In this document: one piece after another, positions 62,100-64,000 of the stretch
Layout: each line of letters opens with the position of its first letter
Position numbering within the stretch: position 1 is the stretch's first letter
NCBI GenBank assembly: GCA_035236585.1
Contig: CP141134.1
Span: forward strand, 18,158,414 to 18,222,413
Direction: 5' to 3'
Length of the DNA: 64,000 nucleotides
Source of the DNA: Warburgia ugandensis
Lineage: Eukaryota > Streptophyta > Magnoliopsida > Canellales > Canellaceae
Program-made: the position numbers and the translations under genes
The notes under the pieces: model-generated
The model's database searches: none
The model's input: the letters and a program-made list of their open reading frames with translations, nothing else
Told to the model about the DNA's origin: nothing

Positions 62100-64000
62100 T
62101 TTGCTTAAATAATGTTGTAAGTGCATGGCTCTATTGTAACATGGATTATACAAGTATGGGTCAATCCATAGAGACTCCATTGCTAAATGAATTTTAATTA
62201 AAAATTATTTTATCTACTTTAGACTATCCAAACAATTTATTTAAAAATATTATTTTTTTAAAATGCTTAAAATCACATAAAATACTAGAAATTAAACATA
62301 AACCTAGGAATTAAAGCTCAAATACATTAGAAATCAATACTTTTAAGAACTAAGCTATCTAGGTTATTTTTACTCGTGTAAATAGAAGTACAATGTTTCT
62401 AATACATGTGACATAATTCTTTTAATGCTCTATTTTTATGATTTTCTTAATATCAGTTCATAGCTTGGGACTATACTTATTTAAAGTATAGCTAATCTTC
62501 TTAGGGCATTGACTATCAAAGATTCTTGTACAGCCCCTCTTTCTTTCTATACTATATATCCCTTTATTTCAAGCAATCATGAAGCATGTAATCCTAGAGT
62601 GCTATGATATAATATTAATATTAATTATTTTTGTAATTTAAGATAACTTAATCTTAAACATATATCATTTCTAACATATAATTCGTTCTAATACCCTAGG
62701 TAACTAATGACATAAACATGAAAACATAAAGTAAGTTTACAACTAATATAGCAAGTGAATATAACATAAAGAAAATAATTGGTTACAAGAAAAGAACTTT
62801 TATTCTATTGAAATGGAAATTATATGAATTGGTTACAAGAAAAGAAACAACAAAAGCATATACAACTAGTCCTATGAGTTAGAATGCATTCACCTAGAAT
62901 TTCCAACATATTACTTGAGAGATCTTTTGGTAATCTCATTAACCTATGCAATACCACCTTTCCTATTCTATTCTTGTCTTATAAGTCATGTTGTGTCACT
63001 CAACATAGGCGTGGATTACCAACCACTCATGCCATATCCCTTGGGAGAAGCTTTTACACCTAAAAATTTGCTTTATGCATGTAATACCAAGAGAGAGAAA
63101 GAGATTCAGAAAAGCCAGAAAATGGAAAAATTTTGGAAAAATGAATGGATGGAATGATAGAGGATATGGTAAAATTATAGAGACATGAATTTTAGAACCA
63201 TAATATGAAGAGAAAAATTTATAAAAATAAAACAATATGAAGAAGATTAAGGTGTGATAATGGACTAAATTTGGTGTAAAAAGGGGACAAATGGAAGAGG
63301 ATTAAAGAAACCAAATTTTTAAGTAAAATTTTGTGAAAATGTTTATTATTAGCTACAGAGATTAATAAATTAATTTTATAGAGAATTGGTAAGTTTAAAA
63401 AAATTAAAACTAAAATTGTGGAGAAAGGTCAAAAAATCAAGTAGAAAAGAATGAAAATAGAGTATGAAAGGGATGAATAAATGAAAGGGTTAAGGAATGA
63501 GTTTTAGGTGGATTGTTTGGTTTATTGATAAGGATGAGACAGAATGCTAGGATCATGATTTTGTGAGTGATGTGAAGTGAAGTGCAAAAGAAATGGAATA
63601 AAAAGATGGAATGGATTGAGGTATGATGGAAGGAAAAGAGCCTTTCTTACCTCTTCTCTTCACATTGGATGTTCCTCCTTTTAGGATGCACTTCCCTAGT
63701 GTCTGATCATTTTGTGTGGTCCTCTAAGGTTAAGAAATTTCTCCTGGTTCTCCACTATTTCTTCCTCTCTTCTAAGTTATGGAGCAACTGAATGGGGAAG
63801 CCGAGAATGGAATGAATAATCCCCTATATTTAGGTTTTGGAGTGAAAGCCTTAGGAAATGGATATTGGAGATTATATGGGTTAAAAGAAGGATATATGGT
63901 GTGGATTTAAGGAAGGAAATGAGGTTAGAAAGAAGGGAGAGGCATGGAATCGATGGGAATATGGATGTAGTTAAGAAGGAAGGGGATAAGGTGGAAAGGA
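62100..64000 (-). mobile_element. 5' LTR of the third Athila-type element (runs off window)
   Basis: Starts TTTGCTTAAATAATG beside the primer site and shares the GCTTAAA..ATT..CAAG.RC opening with the LTRs at 54279 and 40384. It continues with the same A/G-rich, gene-free composition to the window end. Frames at 62915-63235 are not convincing. Confidence 0.6.

Overview
The window is repeat-dominated nuclear DNA from a flowering plant with a large genome. It is AT-rich. Almost everything recognisable is a plant mobile element: chromovirus-type Ty3/gypsy elements primed by initiator tRNA-Met, Athila-type gypsy elements, a plant L1 LINE, an Au-type SINE, two TRIM families and CACTA-like repeat arrays. 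I found no intact host gene, rRNA, tRNA or CRISPR array. Species cannot be named from this sequence. Every coding stretch I recognise is a broken retroelement gene.

Layout. 1-4415: primer site and a roughly 4.4 kb LTR of a minus-strand gypsy element. 4416-9239: a 169-bp duplication, a CACTA-like end with palindromic arrays, a 140-bp CT tract, a 15-unit satellite of about 78 bp and a 138-bp duplication. 10690-15705: two diverged copies of a CACTA-like terminal segment; the second is split by a TRIM composite (13107-15104) with one inverted unit and four direct LTRs. 17108-18923: segment bounded by a perfect 20-bp inverted repeat. 20901-21062: Au-like SINE. 21065-33421: a nearly complete but dead chromovirus (Tekay/Del-like) on the minus strand, its left LTR split by a 2675-bp solo LTR with a perfect 5-bp target duplication. 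35690-36150: another palindromic array. 38178-43500: a minus-strand L1 LINE split by a 2327-bp Athila-type solo LTR. 45990-49372: fragment of a plus-strand gypsy LTR holding a second TRIM composite (48282-49032). 49373-56984: Athila-type element carrying only gag. 57000-64000: another Athila-type element with gag remnants, primer site and an LTR running off the window.

The gypsy proteins would act together: Gag forms the particle, protease matures Gag-Pol, RT/RNase H copies RNA primed by tRNA, and integrase (with a chromodomain in the chromovirus) inserts the cDNA. Here none can work: Gag and Pol carry many stop codons, mostly explicable as C-to-T transitions, and blocks of protease, RT and RNase H are deleted.

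The most unusual structures are the two TRIM composites. In both, a head-to-head arrangement makes both outer ends LTR 3' ends. The one at 48282-49032 is flanked by a perfect 5-bp repeat, as if the rearranged molecule had integrated as one unit. The 2.8-kb LTR pair of the chromovirus is also mosaic: a block of about 490 bp is about 99% identical, flanked by clearly more diverged sequence. All alignments were made by eye.
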